NCBI RefSeq assembly: GCF_028694605.1 | Contig: NZ_JAQVKP010000012.1 | Coordinates: 26,516 to 90,515 of the forward strand | From: Sulfurimonas sp. | GTDB lineage: Bacteria; Campylobacterota; Campylobacteria; Campylobacterales; Sulfurimonadaceae | Direction: 5' to 3' | Length of the DNA: 64,000 nt | In this document: one piece after another, positions 34,611-42,563 of the stretch | Layout of the letters: the number at the start of each line of letters is the position of its first letter | Position numbering within the stretch: position 1 is the stretch's first letter | Notes under the pieces: generated by a model | What the model saw: the letters and a program-made list of their open reading frames with translations, nothing else | Told to the model about the DNA's origin: nothing | Databases searched by the model: none | Made by a program: the position numbers and the translations under genes

Positions 34611-35163
34611 TTATCTCATCCGCGCACCACTTAGCCAAATCCAAATCATGCGTGATGAGCAGCATTCCCATGTCGTCCAAATGGTGCACAAGCATCCGCA
34701 TTACATCAAGTTGGATAACATTGTCAAGTGCGGAGGTTGGCTCATCGAGCAAAAGAAGTTCCGGCTTCATAAGCATTGCACGCAAAATGGAAGCACGCTG
34801 GAGTTGTCCGCCTGAGAGTTCATGGGGAAGTTTAAAAAGCAACTCACGCTCAAGTTTGACGCTTGTAAGATAAAACTCTAAATCATCAAGTTTTGCCACA
34901 TCTTTTATCTGATTTAAAAGCGTATAGCTAGGATGAAAAGAACTGTATGGGTCTTGAAATACCTCTGAGCAAACGGAGTGTTTAATCTCTCCGCTGAGGG
35001 GTTTTAAGTTGCCAAGAATAAGTTCAAAAATAGTGCTTTTCCCTGCTCCACTCTCGCCTACTATCGCTTTTATCTCCCCTTTTTTTAATGAAAACGAGAG
35101 GTTTTCAAAAAGCATAGACTCTTTTTTATATCCAAAAGAGAGATTCTTTACCTCTAAAACCAT
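34600..35163 (-). CDS. Orphan ABC transporter ATP-binding protein
   Basis: 187-aa ABC ATPase. Walker A GESGAGKST, Q-loop FQDPYSSFHP, signature LSGGQLQR, Walker B LLLLDEPTSALD and H-loop LLITHD are complete. The Q-loop style is like peptide/nickel (OppD/DppF) ATPases. It stops soon after the H-loop and lacks the C-terminal substrate-binding-partner extension of that family. No permease or binding protein is adjacent. It is convergent with crcB (11-bp overlap) and 6 bp after dUTPase. Confidence 0.85.
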   Translation of the reverse strand: MVLEVKNLSFGYKKESMLFENLSFSLKKGEIKAIVGESGAGKSTIFELILGNLKPLSGEIKHSVCSEVFQDPYSSFHPSYTLLNQIKDVAKLDDLEFYLTSVKLERELLFKLPHELSGGQLQRASILRAMLMKPELLLLDEPTSALDNVIQLDVMRMLVHHLDDMGMLLITHDLDLAKWCADEIIML

Positions 35164-35169
35164 AGATAT

Positions 35170-35862
35170 TTAGCTATTGCTTTGTGCAGGATATAGCTTT
35201 TCAAGCTCTTCATAAAGTTCTGCCGGTGCGATATCGCTGTTTTGTTCCAAAACTCTCTGCATAACCACATTATCCTCTTCGCCATTCCAGACCTTAATGT
35301 AAGAACCATCTTTGTAGCCATGGTCTTGTCTAAACTGGTTAAGGATGTTTTTACCTACATAGAGCTTATAGAGTGTCTCAAGATCAAGAGCGCTCATCAC
35401 AACCAAGTCAAAAAAATCATTGACCAATTTTTCTAAACTGAACTCATTTTTCAAGAGTGACTCAAGCATGATGGCTTCGATTTTTTCCATAATCTCATTT
35501 TCATTGGCAAAGAGACTATTTTTGACAATAATCTTCTCAAAACTCTTTGCATCAGCAAGGGAAGATGCGATTGCACCGATACCGCTTTGTGCATGTTGCG
35601 CATCCAGTTCTATAGCCAAACTCATTATAAAGTGCCAAACATCAACAACTTCTATCTGCAAGTTTGCCCAATTGGCCTCTTTGTCGATGTTCTTCCAATG
35701 CTTCCAAGAAAAACTATCTATCATCTCGGCACACTCCATGTAGATACAACGCTTCCAGTTGATAACCTTGTTGTTTTTTGTAATCCCGCTTGTCCATTTG
35801 TCGCCATTTGTAGCCTTGTTTAAATCGGCTTGCAGCTGTAGCATAAGTGATATTTTGTCCAT
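35170..35862 (-). CDS. Dimeric all-alpha dUTP diphosphatase
   Basis: 230-aa dUTPase of the all-alpha (MazG-related) type, found in Campylobacterota in place of the trimeric enzyme. MECAEMIDS and QIEVVDVWHFIM give the ExxE and ExxD metal-binding motifs. It hydrolyses dUTP to dUMP, keeping uracil out of DNA and feeding thymidylate synthesis. ATG start with GAGAGAAAAT upstream. Confidence 0.92.
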   Translation of the reverse strand: MDKISLMLQLQADLNKATNGDKWTSGITKNNKVINWKRCIYMECAEMIDSFSWKHWKNIDKEANWANLQIEVVDVWHFIMSLAIELDAQHAQSGIGAIASSLADAKSFEKIIVKNSLFANENEIMEKIEAIMLESLLKNEFSLEKLVNDFFDLVVMSALDLETLYKLYVGKNILNQFRQDHGYKDGSYIKVWNGEEDNVVMQRVLEQNSDIAPAELYEELEKLYPAQSNS

Positions 35863-35934
35863 ATTTTCTCTCTCAAATTTAATTCGCCTATTGTACCGAA
35901 TATGCTAAAATAGCGCACTTAAATTGAGAGCTGT

Positions 35935-36108
35935 ATGAAAAGAATTGACTGTAGAAAATGCGAATACTATTTTGTCACATGGGAAGCCGCAAGACCACAT
36001 GGATGCAAGGCGTATGGGTTTAAATCGCCGCAAATCCCATCTTTAGTTGTCTTTCAAAGTAGCAGGAGTGAGTGCGCTATATTCAAAGAGAAAAGTTCGT
36101 CCAAATAA
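35935..36108 (+). CDS. 57-aa four-cysteine protein
   Basis: Small protein starting MKRIDCRKCEYYFVTWEAA, with Cys at residues 6, 9, 24 and 47: a CxxC pair plus HGCKAYGFKS and a final SECAIF. The spacing suggests a zinc-ribbon-like fold. I recall similar short proteins in related genomes, but not a function. GAGAG lies 6-10 bp before the ATG and TAAAAT is a possible -10. Its 3' end overlaps the convergent UPF0306 gene by 26 bp. Confidence 0.75.
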   Translation: MKRIDCRKCEYYFVTWEAARPHGCKAYGFKSPQIPSLVVFQSSRSECAIFKEKSSSK

Positions 36109-36508
36109 GTTTTTTGCCAAATCCAAGAGTGTTGTCGGTGAATTTGAAATAGTTGATTTTTATCTGCCAAAGTTTTGGGTTCATGGCAAGTGCGTAAGGG
36201 AAATTTTTAAAGTATAACTTTTTTAAACTCTCATCTTCCAATGGCAAAAACTCGCCTCTGAACTGAACTCCCTCTATCTTACCCACGATTTTTGTCTCTA
36301 AAACCACCGTTCCGGCTATTTTTGGATTAATTGTTATATTTTTTATATGTGTTGTCTCATCACTGCTTGCTACGACAAAAGAGATTTGTTGGGCATCGTA
36401 AGCGTAAAATAGGTTGCATGCACTAAGCTCGCTGTCGTCTATAGTAGCAAGTGTAAGTACATGATGTTTTTGTAAAAAGGAGTCTATTTTTTTTAAATCA
36501 TTTAACAT
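36083..36508 (-). CDS. UPF0306-like (PNPOx-like split barrel) protein
   Basis: 141-aa protein resembling the UPF0306/YhbP group of pyridoxamine-phosphate oxidase-like split-barrel proteins (HHVLTLATIDDSELSACNLFYAYD, then NPKIAGTVV). The family is poorly characterised; flavin or heme binding is possible. It overlaps the upstream 78-aa gene by 11 bp and is last in the ovoA-led run. Confidence 0.75.
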   Translation of the reverse strand: MLNDLKKIDSFLQKHHVLTLATIDDSELSACNLFYAYDAQQISFVVASSDETTHIKNITINPKIAGTVVLETKIVGKIEGVQFRGEFLPLEDESLKKLYFKNFPYALAMNPKLWQIKINYFKFTDNTLGFGKKLIWTNFSL

Positions 36509-36734
36509 TGAAATTCTTATAAAGACGCTTTTCTAAATCTTCCAAAGAGTTAATCTCTCTTTTAGATAGCATCAGCCGTGCAGTATCATCATTAGCCATT
36601 GTCTCAAACATCTCTTTTGGAGAAGTCATCTTATAGTGGCTCTTGAGAAAATCGAGCAAGACTTCAAAGTTATCACTTTTTTTCTCGCTGGATTGCTTAA
36701 AAAATTTAAAATCGTTCCAATCTATCTCAATCAC
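36498..36734 (-). CDS. Small hypothetical protein (78 aa)
   Basis: Acidic, helix-rich 78-aa protein starting MIEIDWNDFKFF. No family recognised. It overlaps the MalY-type gene by 8 bp and the UPF0306 gene by 11 bp, so it is translationally linked to both and likely real. Confidence 0.65.
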   Translation of the reverse strand: MIEIDWNDFKFFKQSSEKKSDNFEVLLDFLKSHYKMTSPKEMFETMANDDTARLMLSKREINSLEDLEKRLYKNFNVK

Positions 36735-37923
36735 TTTTTCTTCCTATGCTTTGCAATGCTTTTTGCAGGTTTTCTATTATTTGTGCCATTTTAGCAGATG
36801 AGAGAGCAAAGTTCAACCTCATAAAACCGCTTCCCTCTCTGCCAAAACTTATCCCTGCACTAAGCCCAAGCTTTGCATCTTTTACAAAAAACTCTCTTAG
36901 CTCTTTATCCTTTAAAAGCATACCTCTACAATCAAGCCAGGCGAGATAAGTTCCCTCAATCGGAGTTATTTTTATAAAATGCGGATATTGATCACACAAC
37001 TCTTTTAATAGAAGAAAATTTTTATAAAGATGGATTTTAAGCTCTTCAAGCCACTCTTTACCATCTTTATATGCCGCTTCAAAGGCTATATGCGAGAGTG
37101 AGCTTCCAAATGCAAAATGTCTTTTATCGTACACCTTTTTAAATTTAGCTCTTAACTCATCATTTGTTATGGCAACCGTGCTTATGGCAAACCCTGCCAT
37201 GTTAAATGTTTTTCCTACGCCTATGGCGGTTATGGTTATATCTCTTGCTTTATCGTTTAGCGATGCAAATGGTATATGAATATTTGGAGCATAAACTAAA
37301 TCGGAGTGTATTTCGTCACTAAAAACTATGATGTTATGTTTTAGGCAAATCTCTAAAATCTCTTCTAGCTCCTCTCTTCTCCAAACTCGCCCTACAGGAT
37401 TGTGCGGAGAACAAAGAAGCAGAAGTTTTGTTTTTTCATCTATTTTTGACTTTAAATCTTCTATATCAAACGAGTAAGTTCCATCATCTTTTAGCTTTAA
37501 CGGGTTTTTTAAAAGCTCTCTCTCATTTTCTATCACACTATGAAAAAACGGCGGATATACCGGTGTTTGAACTATAATTTTATCGCCCTTTCCAGTAAAA
37601 GCTTCTATAACCGTATTCATACTTGCCACAACAGAGTGTGAGTAAAACAGCTCACTTACTTCAAATTCAACAGTGTGTTCTCTTTTCATCCAATCACACT
37701 GAGCTTCAAATGCACTACGCGGCATCTCTTCATAACCCATAACGGGATGTTCAAGACGCTTTTTTACCGCTTCTAAAACAAAATCAGGCGTATCTATATC
37801 CATATCCGCCACCCAAAGAGGTATAACGACATCACTTCCAAAGAGCTTTTTTCTCATAGTGTATTTCTCTGCGTTTGTGCCTTCTCTACTGGCAGAGGTT
37901 GAGAAGTTATATTTTTTTATCAA
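36727..37923 (-). CDS. MalY/PatB-type PLP-dependent C-S lyase (OvoB candidate)
   Basis: 398-aa fold-type I PLP enzyme. LLLCSPHNPVGRVW and FSDEIHSDL are the substrate and PLP-ring contacts; TAIGVGKTFNMAGF has the Schiff-base Lys. The N-terminal PLWVADMDIDTPDFV is diagnostic of MalY/PatB cystathionine beta-lyases. It starts with TTG at 37923, overlapping the restored end of the methyltransferase frame by 4 bp. Because ovoA is two genes upstream, it may be the C-S lyase (OvoB) that releases mercaptohistidine from the sulfoxide; a plain cystathionine lyase is the alternative. Confidence 0.88.
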   Translation of the reverse strand: MIKKYNFSTSASREGTNAEKYTMRKKLFGSDVVIPLWVADMDIDTPDFVLEAVKKRLEHPVMGYEEMPRSAFEAQCDWMKREHTVEFEVSELFYSHSVVASMNTVIEAFTGKGDKIIVQTPVYPPFFHSVIENERELLKNPLKLKDDGTYSFDIEDLKSKIDEKTKLLLLCSPHNPVGRVWRREELEEILEICLKHNIIVFSDEIHSDLVYAPNIHIPFASLNDKARDITITAIGVGKTFNMAGFAISTVAITNDELRAKFKKVYDKRHFAFGSSLSHIAFEAAYKDGKEWLEELKIHLYKNFLLLKELCDQYPHFIKITPIEGTYLAWLDCRGMLLKDKELREFFVKDAKLGLSAGISFGREGSGFMRLNFALSSAKMAQIIENLQKALQSIGRKSD

Positions 37924-38982
37924 TACATTATCCGCACATCATTTGTATATCTATTTTCATTGGAAAATATCCTATCGTTTGCTTCTTTTAATGTAATAGC
38001 CTTTTTTACATCTAATGCTATTTTTTTTGCCAAATAGTAAGCTAAATTTGGAGGTACGGCATTACCAACCATTTTATACCCCTGCACTCAAATTGTTATA
38101 ATAAAACTTATGACTATCGGGAAAAGTTTGGATTCTTGCACACTCCCTAATACTAAGTCTTCTATACAAATGCTCACTACCGCTCACAAAAACTCTTTTA
38201 TTTTGCTCTACAAATTCCATTTTGGGAGCTTGTGGATGAAGAGGAGCATGTCTCCCTCCTGCTTGAATCGTAAAAGAGGGTTCATCCCAACCTCGTACAC
38301 GATTTCTTGACATAAACATTGTTGAAAAACCGCCTGTCATATATTCATGGTTTTCAATGCTACACTTATCGCCGTTAGTATAGTTTTTATCTTCTGCAGG
38401 AAGCGCACTCTCTTTAAGGTCAAAAATCACATCTTTTAAAAATCTTTTTTTAGAAAATCCCTCCGGAAACTCAAACGATATTCCCAAATCTTTTCTAAAT
38501 CCGACAAAAAAGAGCCTTTGTCTGTCCTGAGGTACTTGAAAATCATGAGCATTTAAAAGTTTAAAAGAGAGGTCGTATCCGCTATCTATAAAATGATTTT
38601 TAATATTTTGAAGTGCCTCACTATGGCGAGAAGCTAACATTCCAGATACATTTTCAGCTAAAAAAAAGAGCGGTTTTTTATCTCTTAGCACTCTGATAAA
38701 CTCAAAAAACAACTGTCCTCTATGGTCTTCTATGCCTCGCAAAGCTCCCGCCTCACTCCAACTTTGACAAGGCGGTCCACCGATAAGCCCAATAGCGTCA
38801 GGAATCCTACTTGATGGAATAGCAGCTATACTTCTTCTATCTAGTTTTGTGGATGGAAAGTTTTTTTCAAAAGTTTCCCAGATTTCTTTGTCATATTCAT
38901 TTGCCCAAATAGTTTTAAAACCAGCTTTTTCAAAACCAAGGTCTAAGCCGCCTGCACCTGAGAATAAGGATATTATGTTCAC
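37920..38982 (-). pseudogene. C5-cytosine DNA methyltransferase, frameshifted before motif X
   Basis: Orphan m5C methyltransferase. Present motifs: I (SLFSGAGGLDLGFEKAGF), IV (GGPPCQSW with the catalytic Cys), VI (ENV), VIII (QDRQRLFFVGFR) and IX (RRLSIRECARIQTFPD). The main frame ends in SAGV-stop at 38074. One base out of phase, the DNA continues GYKMVGNAVPPNLAYYLAKK, the missing motif X, to a TGA at 37920-37922. The shift is at a GGGG run (38079-38082). Removing one G restores about 353 aa. I start it at GTG 38982 (AAAAGG upstream). No restriction enzyme is adjacent. Confidence 0.88.
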
Positions 38983-39023
38983 ATTCAACCTTTTATTTTA
39001 AACACCAACAATTTTGCAATATC

Positions 39024-41123
39024 TTATCTCTTTCTCCACACGCTTACCTCTGCGACGCTATGTTGAAATTTTCTAGCACTCTCTCCTATGACAAATTCTA
39101 AATCCTGTATATGCACAAGTTCAAAGTTTTTGCTTAAAATATCTTTTAGAGTATCTATGGTTTTTACTTCTTTAGAGTTACTATCTACATATCCGCCGAG
39201 CCATAGCTCTTTTTTAGTCGAACTCTCCTGCCAAGAGTATGGCGAAGCGATGAGTAGTACACCATGCTTATTTATGCGATTTTGTATATCCTCTAAAAAT
39301 AGTCTGGGGCTATAGAGTCTATCTATAAGGTTTGTTGCCATAACTAAGTCATAAGAGGTAAAATTTGGCTTAAGGTTGCATGCGTCGCCTTGCCAGAATG
39401 AGACTTTCTCTCTCACGCTTTCATAGCCAAGCTCCTCTATGGTTACCTTTTTCTTCTCCGCCAAATCGCCCTCTGTTTTTGAAGCGTATGCGACATAACC
39501 GTCATTTTTGAGCTTTACCCCGACACCTATAAATCTCGCCGAGAAGTCAACTCCCTCTACTGCATCAAAACTCTTTGCAAGCTCAAATGTCGCTCTTCCC
39601 GTTGCGCATCCCAAATCAAGAGCTTTTGTACGGTTTTTGGCAAATTTGGAGGCTATGTTTACACACTCTAGGGCAAAATTTTTCACTCCAAAGTAGCTCT
39701 TGCCGTACTGAAAGGCACAGTATTGCGCAACCGCCGTATCATCTTCGTAAAAATCTTTTTGCTCTTGCGTTTTGCCTGAGGAGATGACATACCTAAATCC
39801 TGCGTTTTGATAGAAGTGTCTGCGAAATGCGTAACGGGAGTGCTTCATGATAAGGTTGCCGCTGCTTGCCCATGATGAGCCTAAAATCAGCGCATGTTTG
39901 TTGTCGAATGTCGGCGTAGAAAAATCATCATACGCTTCATGAACCTCAAAACCTTCAAAACCAAAAATTGATGTACGGCTCCACTGCCAGACATTGCCCA
40001 CTACGTCATAAAGACCGTTAAAGCCAAATTCATTGACGGGGCATGAGCTAAAGTAGTGGTAAAAGTTCAAGTTTGCCCTGCTCTCATGCAACTCTGGAAT
40101 ATCTCTCAAACCTGCATACTCATAAAGCAAGCGATACTCCGCTTCACTCGGAAGTGTATAAACAACTCCCTCCTTTTGGCTTTTGTAGCGGCAAAATGCC
40201 TCTGCTTCAAGCGCATTGACCTCAACTGGCCAATCAAGGGGCATATCAATAACCTTGCAAAGCGCTCTATATCTGTATATACCATCCTCATAAACCCAAA
40301 ACGGCGGATGTTTCGCACCGCTTATGGCTAAAAACTTCCTACCCTCCTCATCCCAAAACACCTCATTTTCATACCCGCCCTCTTTAACAAACTCCATAAA
40401 CTCGGCGTTGGTTACAAGATACTTTGAGACCAAAAAGCACTCAACATCTTCTTCGTATCTGCCATACTCATTGTCCCAGCCATAGAGACGGTGTGACCTC
40501 TCTTTGCCCAAAACAACCCTGCCGCCTTGCATCTCTGCCATCTCATTTTTTGGTGCGATAGTACTGTGAAGGCAAATGTTAAACTCTGCAACCTCTTGCA
40601 CAAACTCCAGTGGCATCTGGCGGTGCAAAACAAGCGAGGTCTCTATATGAATCCGCTCATGCTCAATCCCCATCAAAATAATCCACATAGGCGAATCCTG
40701 CGTGATTGGCAGTGTCAAAGGAAGCGTTTCAATAAGCCCGTCCACGACCTCTCTCACCTTTGCCCTGTACTCTCTGACCTCCTGCACCCTTGGCCAACGA
40801 TAGTGAGCACTCTGCAAATCATCCCACTCCATTTCATCCACGCCTACGGCAAAAATGGATTCAAAATCTGGGTTGATGCGCTGTGAGACAATCTTCATAA
40901 GTACAAGTTTGTTGATAAAAAAAGTAGCAGTATGTCCAAAATAAAATATCATCGGATGGCGTGTCGGTTCTGACTTTTTATAAAAAACATCTTCACTTTT
41001 AAGCATTTCAAAAATCTTTTCAAAAAGCGAAAAAGTGTTATGAAAATACGCCCTTATCTCTTTGCGTTTTGCCTCAATGTCCATGCCATCAAGTGTTGGC
41101 GGGTATAAACTCAATCTGCTCAA
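39024..41123 (-). CDS. ovoA: 5-histidylcysteine sulfoxide synthase / N-methyltransferase OvoA
   Basis: 699-aa bifunctional ovothiol-synthesis enzyme. The N-terminal DinB-like domain has H155, H159 and E161 (HERIHIE), the HxxxHxE non-heme iron site. A formylglycine-generating-type sulfoxide synthase domain (about 190-450) includes VSKYLVTNAEFMEF and NVWQWSRT. A C-terminal methyltransferase domain (about 490-699) has ALDLGCATGRATFELA. The fusion is diagnostic of OvoA; EgtB lacks the methyltransferase. It oxidatively joins cysteine to histidine C5 and N-methylates the product. TTG start at 41123 with AAGG upstream. Heads a minus-strand run. Confidence 0.92.
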   Translation of the reverse strand: MSRLSLYPPTLDGMDIEAKRKEIRAYFHNTFSLFEKIFEMLKSEDVFYKKSEPTRHPMIFYFGHTATFFINKLVLMKIVSQRINPDFESIFAVGVDEMEWDDLQSAHYRWPRVQEVREYRAKVREVVDGLIETLPLTLPITQDSPMWIILMGIEHERIHIETSLVLHRQMPLEFVQEVAEFNICLHSTIAPKNEMAEMQGGRVVLGKERSHRLYGWDNEYGRYEEDVECFLVSKYLVTNAEFMEFVKEGGYENEVFWDEEGRKFLAISGAKHPPFWVYEDGIYRYRALCKVIDMPLDWPVEVNALEAEAFCRYKSQKEGVVYTLPSEAEYRLLYEYAGLRDIPELHESRANLNFYHYFSSCPVNEFGFNGLYDVVGNVWQWSRTSIFGFEGFEVHEAYDDFSTPTFDNKHALILGSSWASSGNLIMKHSRYAFRRHFYQNAGFRYVISSGKTQEQKDFYEDDTAVAQYCAFQYGKSYFGVKNFALECVNIASKFAKNRTKALDLGCATGRATFELAKSFDAVEGVDFSARFIGVGVKLKNDGYVAYASKTEGDLAEKKKVTIEELGYESVREKVSFWQGDACNLKPNFTSYDLVMATNLIDRLYSPRLFLEDIQNRINKHGVLLIASPYSWQESSTKKELWLGGYVDSNSKEVKTIDTLKDILSKNFELVHIQDLEFVIGESARKFQHSVAEVSVWRKR

Positions 41124-41139
41124 AATAAAACCTTTTTGG

Positions 41140-41145
41140 TATAAT
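41140..41145 (+). promoter_or_regulatory. -10 box abutting the pgeF start codon
   Basis: TATAAT ends 6 bp before the ATG at 41152. Transcription would begin at or next to the start codon. The intergenic gap to the divergent ovoA start is only 28 bp. Confidence 0.55.
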
Positions 41146-41151
41146 TTTTCT

Positions 41152-41871
41152 ATGAAATTTTATTATAGTCAAAAATTATCTCACTTTCCTAACCTTTTGC
41201 ATGCTTTTACCACAAAAGAGAGCGGCAACTTGGCTTTTCACGTCGGAGACGACCCTGTTGTCGTGGAAAAAAACCACGAACTCCTTGGCAATAACCTCGG
41301 TTATGAAAAAGAGAAACTCGTTTATATGAAGCAAATTCACTCCGATTTGGTTTATGTTGTTGCCGATGAAGATTTTAACACACCGCCGACTTGTGATGCA
41401 CTTATAACCGACAAAACAGGAACTCCTCTCATGGTTATGGTAGCAGACTGCTCCCCTATACTCTTTTACGACAAAATATACAAAGTGATTGCAGTAGCTC
41501 ATGCGGGAAGAGCTGGAGCGTTTAAAAATATAGTTAAAAATGTTATAGATTCATTTGGAAATTTTCAAAGCAACCCAAAGGATATAGTCGCGGTTGTCGG
41601 TGCAAATATAGGTGTATGCTGTTATGAGGTGGGCAAAGAAATTTTTCAGGAGGCAAAAGAGCTGGGATTAGAGTATGCGGTTGAAAAAAAAGGCTCAAGA
41701 TTTTATCTCGATATCAATAAAATAGTAAAAAACCAGCTTCTTGCATGTGGACTTGATGAAAAAAATATAGAGTTTTCAGACGAATGCAGCTGTTGCAATC
41801 CTCACAAGCTCTACTCATACAGAGCAGAGCAAAAAACCGGAAGATTTGCAGGGATTATTATGTTGGGGTAA
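41152..41871 (+). CDS. pgeF: PgeF/YfiH-family protein (laccase-domain, purine nucleoside phosphorylase-like)
   Basis: 239-aa protein of the YfiH family, once called polyphenol oxidase and since linked to purine nucleoside phosphorolysis and peptidoglycan editing. The metal site is visible: MKQIHSD, VADCSPILFYD, VAHAGRAGAFKNIV and SDECSCCNPHKLYSYR with the His/Cys ligands. ATG 41152 is preferred over the frame from 41062, which overlaps ovoA. No ribosome site is present, consistent with a leaderless message. Confidence 0.9.
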   Translation: MKFYYSQKLSHFPNLLHAFTTKESGNLAFHVGDDPVVVEKNHELLGNNLGYEKEKLVYMKQIHSDLVYVVADEDFNTPPTCDALITDKTGTPLMVMVADCSPILFYDKIYKVIAVAHAGRAGAFKNIVKNVIDSFGNFQSNPKDIVAVVGANIGVCCYEVGKEIFQEAKELGLEYAVEKKGSRFYLDINKIVKNQLLACGLDEKNIEFSDECSCCNPHKLYSYRAEQKTGRFAGIIMLG

Positions 41872-41881
41872 TGAGAAGAGA

Positions 41882-42553
41882 CTACTCTCTGCCTCTACCT
41901 CTATCATCCCCTCTTCTATCGCCGCCTCGGTCTCTGTCATTTTTTTTCTCTTCTTTCTTATCGTACTTTGGGTGCTCTCTTTCACGATTTACATCACGTC
42001 TCTCTTGACGCTCTTCTATCTTATGTCTTTTTTCACGATACTCATTTCTATCACGATAATAGCCACTTCCTCTATGTCTGCGCTCGATTACCTCATCAGG
42101 ACTGATACCGTGGTAGCGTGAAAGAAAACGAACATTAACCAGTTCCATAATCTCTCTGTCGCTAAGTCTGTACTTATTGTGCGTGTATCCGTAAGCTCTT
42201 CCGTATGGAGGACCATAATTGTTGTATGTCTCCACAACATAAAGAGTGTGGGGATTTAGCCCAAGGCTTAAACTTATATCCCACCAACTCCTCCCTCTTA
42301 GGCGTAAATCAGTGATAAACTTTATATCTCTTCTTGACTCTCTTGCGAGAAAATATGCGATATTTACCTCATCTCTGGGGATGCGTCTCTCAACCACATA
42401 AATCTCCTCTCTTGGAGCGTTATAGTGATTTCCTATGGAAAAGTAAAACCCATCGACATCGTCGTCTCTTCCAGAGATTCCTATATCAAAATCAAATGCC
42501 TGCAACGATGTCAAAATACAAAACGATACAACAAAACTTTTGACTATTTTCAT
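41882..42553 (-). CDS. Exported Arg/Asp/Gly-rich protein, function unknown
   Basis: 223-aa protein with a signal peptide (MKIVKSFVVSFCILTSLQA). The middle is charged and aromatic (YFLARESRRDIKFITDLRL, then LNPHTLYVVE). The C-terminal 55 residues are strongly hydrophilic, repeated Arg-Asp-Arg/Gly-Arg-Asp (residues ~165-223), probably disordered. No family recognised. It lies 10 bp downstream of dxs and is convergent with pgeF. Confidence 0.7.
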   Translation of the reverse strand: MKIVKSFVVSFCILTSLQAFDFDIGISGRDDDVDGFYFSIGNHYNAPREEIYVVERRIPRDEVNIAYFLARESRRDIKFITDLRLRGRSWWDISLSLGLNPHTLYVVETYNNYGPPYGRAYGYTHNKYRLSDREIMELVNVRFLSRYHGISPDEVIERRHRGSGYYRDRNEYREKRHKIEERQERRDVNREREHPKYDKKEEKKNDRDRGGDRRGDDRGRGRE

Positions 42554-42563
42554 AACTAACTCC

